Shown here: in pieces, positions 14,803-16,246 of the stretch
Layout of the letters: every line of letters begins with the position of its first letter
Numbering within the stretch: the stretch's first letter is position 1
Source: Deltaproteobacteria bacterium
Lineage (GTDB): Bacteria; Desulfobacterota; DSM-4660; Desulfatiglandales; HGW-15
Assembly (NCBI GenBank): GCA_019308985.1
Contig: JAFDHB010000151.1
Location: forward strand, 1 to 16,246
Reading direction: 5' to 3'
DNA: 16,246 nt
Program-made: the position numbers and the translations under genes
The notes under the pieces: model-generated
Database searches by the model: none
Told to the model about the DNA's origin: nothing
What the model saw: the letters and a program-made list of their open reading frames with translations, nothing else

Positions 14803-15819
14803 TTAGACGATCCGCCCCAGGGGCAGACGCAGGAGCTTCACGGCGTTGTTCCTATAAAGCTTCTTCTTTTCCTCCTCGTCCAGTCCCATCTTTTCCACGG
14901 CTGCAATGGTGTCACGAATCAGGCGCCTGCCGTTCTGGTTGTCAAAGGGCATGTCCGTGGCAAATACCATCTGGTCCAATCCTGCAAAGGCCTTTCCGCA
15001 CAGAAGCGCGGCAGTGTTACCGTTGGTGGCCGTGTCGTAGAAGAACCGGCGGTAGTAGACAAGGGCATTGTCCTTCAGGTATATGTCCCTGTGTCCCATC
15101 CTCATCTCGTTAAAATCGTCGTTCCAGTCCAACCTGCCGGCAACAAAGGGGATCATTCCGCCGCAGTGGTGTGTGACTATCTTTAGTTCGGGGAGCCTCT
15201 CCATCACTCCTCCATAGACAAGGCGTGTCATTGCAAGGGCCGTGGAATAGGGCCAGCCCAGCTTGGTCCATACCCGGTACTTTGAGATCTCTTCGCCCTC
15301 GTAGTCAGGCGTTGTCATCTCTCTCAGGGGATGGATGAAGATGGGGCGATCGAGCTCCACCATCTTTTCATAGATGGGCATAAACTGCGGGTCATCCAGG
15401 GGTTTCCCACAGACGTCCGCGTGGAATTCCACCGCCCTGAGCCTGAGATCCTTGATCGCCCGCTCTGCCTCTTCCACCGCGGCATCCACGTCCGTCAGGG
15501 GGAGACAAGCGATGCCTGCTGCAAAGCGCCCGGGATACTTATGGACAAGCTCTGCAAGCTCGTCGTTGGCTATGCGGGCCAACTCCACGGCCACGTCGGG
15601 CGGTGCAATAGAGTATATGGGTGGTGATGCTATTGATATCACCTGTATGTACTCGTCAAATTCGTCCATCACCCAAAACCTTGTATCCAGGTCCAGGAGC
15701 GAAGGGACGGTCTTTGCGTAGCGAGCCGTATTCAACTTGGGATCCCTGCCCTTTACCTTCTTCTCCACTCCCTCCTGGTATTTCCTGGGCAATATATGTG
15801 TGTAGGCGTCAACGATCAT
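14803..15819 (-). CDS. Amidohydrolase-2 family protein (ACMSD/resorcylate decarboxylase-like)
   Basis: This 338-residue TIM-barrel protein belongs to the amidohydrolase 2 superfamily, whose members are metal-dependent decarboxylases or hydrolases of aromatic and related acids (ACMSD, gamma-resorcylate decarboxylase). Motifs: VDAYTHILP at 3-11, the RFAAGIACLPL segment at 98-108, EFHADVCG at 131-138, FIHP with His163, THHCGG with His217-His218, and FATDMPFD with Asp289 as the expected catalytic acid. In the characterised enzymes the first motif is HxH; here the first His is Tyr6 and only His8 remains, so metal binding may differ. A strong AGGAGGAAGG precedes the ATG at 15819, and a TATAAT lies at 15863-15858. 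It diverges from a sulfotransferase-like gene, which suggests a shared pathway. The 263 bases downstream (14540-14802) hold only a T run (14743-14750) and no clear terminator. Confidence 0.88.
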   Translation of the reverse strand: MIVDAYTHILPRKYQEGVEKKVKGRDPKLNTARYAKTVPSLLDLDTRFWVMDEFDEYIQVISIASPPIYSIAPPDVAVELARIANDELAELVHKYPGRFAAGIACLPLTDVDAAVEEAERAIKDLRLRAVEFHADVCGKPLDDPQFMPIYEKMVELDRPIFIHPLREMTTPDYEGEEISKYRVWTKLGWPYSTALAMTRLVYGGVMERLPELKIVTHHCGGMIPFVAGRLDWNDDFNEMRMGHRDIYLKDNALVYYRRFFYDTATNGNTAALLCGKAFAGLDQMVFATDMPFDNQNGRRLIRDTIAAVEKMGLDEEEKKKLYRNNAVKLLRLPLGRIV

Positions 15820-16000
15820 GGTTCCTTCCTCCTGATTTACAAGCTGATGGCTCTTTTATTATATTTATCCCTGCATGTCCACCTTCTTTTACTCGGGTTT
15901 TGAGCCCATCGGCTATCTTGGGCGTTCGCCTCCATTCCTCAGATCCTTTGCGGTACCCATGGCTGAACCGTATTCTTTCGCACGAATGAGCGGTGTCCGA

Positions 16001-16029
16001 TTGACAGCCGAAGCCTTTGCAAATAGGAT
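16001..16029 (+). promoter_or_regulatory. Sigma70-like promoter of the second sulfotransferase-like gene
   Basis: TTGACA at 16001-16006 is followed after 17 bases by TAGGAT at 16024-16029, about 30 bases before the ATG at 16060, and GAGGAGG lies at 16046-16052. The spacing and the perfect -35 make this a credible promoter. The 240-base divergent region also serves the amidohydrolase on the other strand; no clear operator palindrome was seen. Confidence 0.5.
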
Positions 16030-16059
16030 GCGGGTACAAAACCCTGAGGAGGAATACTT

Positions 16060-16246
16060 ATGCCACCTACAATTTTCCCGACCGGAGTCACCATCTATGA
16101 CCCGGACAAGGCCCATAACTGCTACGTCCTCTTTGACGGCAGGGACGGCCGCTCTTACCTTATCGACATGAACAGCAATGAGGTAAACACGTGGCCTTAC
16201 AAGGGATTCCCCACCGAGATGATCGATCCGGCCTTCAATGAGGGCA
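16060..16246 (+). CDS. Second arylsulfotransferase-like beta-propeller protein (N-terminal part, runs off window)
   Basis: From the ATG at 16060 the frame is open for 62 codons to the window edge. The product begins MPPTIFPTGVTIYDPDKAHN, then YVLFDGRDGRSYLIDMN and NTWPYKGFP, which aligns with the start of the protein at 4554-5981 (YPTGTTIYDPD, LIDMNG, W.GL.GFP). It is therefore a paralogue of that ASST-like propeller. Like it, it has no signal peptide. GAGGAGG precedes the start. It is divergent from the amidohydrolase, with which it may share a pathway. The catalytic region lies outside the window, so activity cannot be judged. Confidence 0.85.
   Translation, partial: MPPTIFPTGVTIYDPDKAHNCYVLFDGRDGRSYLIDMNSNEVNTWPYKGFPTEMIDPAFNEG

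Noticed and set aside
1..16246. CRISPR array, tRNA, rRNA or transposase gene
   Set aside because: No regularly spaced repeats, cloverleaf, rRNA-like sequence or transposase motif was seen on either strand.

Overview
This window looks like a chromosomal piece from a Gram-negative anaerobe-type bacterium, most likely a deltaproteobacterium (Desulfobacterota). The reasons are a fused TRAP permease, a minor-pilin/PilY1 operon, an AsmA fragment, an outer-membrane-type lipoprotein, and intergenic palindromic repeats of a kind I associate with that group. Taxonomy is inference; there is no rRNA or other marker gene here. No rRNA, tRNA, CRISPR array or transposase was found.

Layout. (1) 1-646: a ~165 bp inverted-repeat element, then a promoter/operator-like stretch and an RpiR-type regulator cut down to its DNA-binding domain. 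(2) 638-1180, minus strand: an uncharacterised beta-rich protein. (3) 1360-6836, minus strand: a probable operon in the order iclR regulator, arylsulfotransferase-like beta-propeller, TRAP solute-binding protein (dctP), fused TRAP permease (dctQM). A good sigma70-like promoter lies before iclR, and a strong hairpin lies between dctP and dctQM. (4) 6903-7294: an intergenic stretch with two hairpin repeats and a third copy of the core sequence found in the first element. (5) 7295-13088, minus strand: a type IV pilus operon pilW-pilV-pilX-pilY1 plus a small exported protein; pilY1 is split by a one-base frameshift near 8515. (6) 13089-13475: AT-rich leader of the pil operon. (7) 13476-14527: a scar in which an AsmA fragment (plus) and a lipoprotein gene (minus) face each other, each having lost its 3' end at a common junction near 14050-14066. 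(8) 14803-16246: an amidohydrolase-2 family gene (minus) divergent from the start of a second arylsulfotransferase-like gene (plus), which runs off the window.

How it may work together. The two arylsulfotransferase-like genes are clear paralogues at their N termini. One sits with an IclR regulator and a complete TRAP importer, the other beside an amidohydrolase of the ACMSD/resorcylate-decarboxylase superfamily. The simplest reading is an IclR-controlled uptake and conversion pathway for an aromatic or other organic acid, possibly involving sulfate-ester transfer or simply using the propeller fold for another reaction. The substrate cannot be read from the sequence. The pilus operon between them encodes minor pilins and the PilY1 adhesin/tip protein.

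The points most worth checking are the paired propeller genes, the amidohydrolase with Tyr in place of the first metal-binding His, the TRAP binding protein lacking the usual substrate Arg, the PilY1 frameshift, the AsmA/lipoprotein junction and the dispersed palindromic element.
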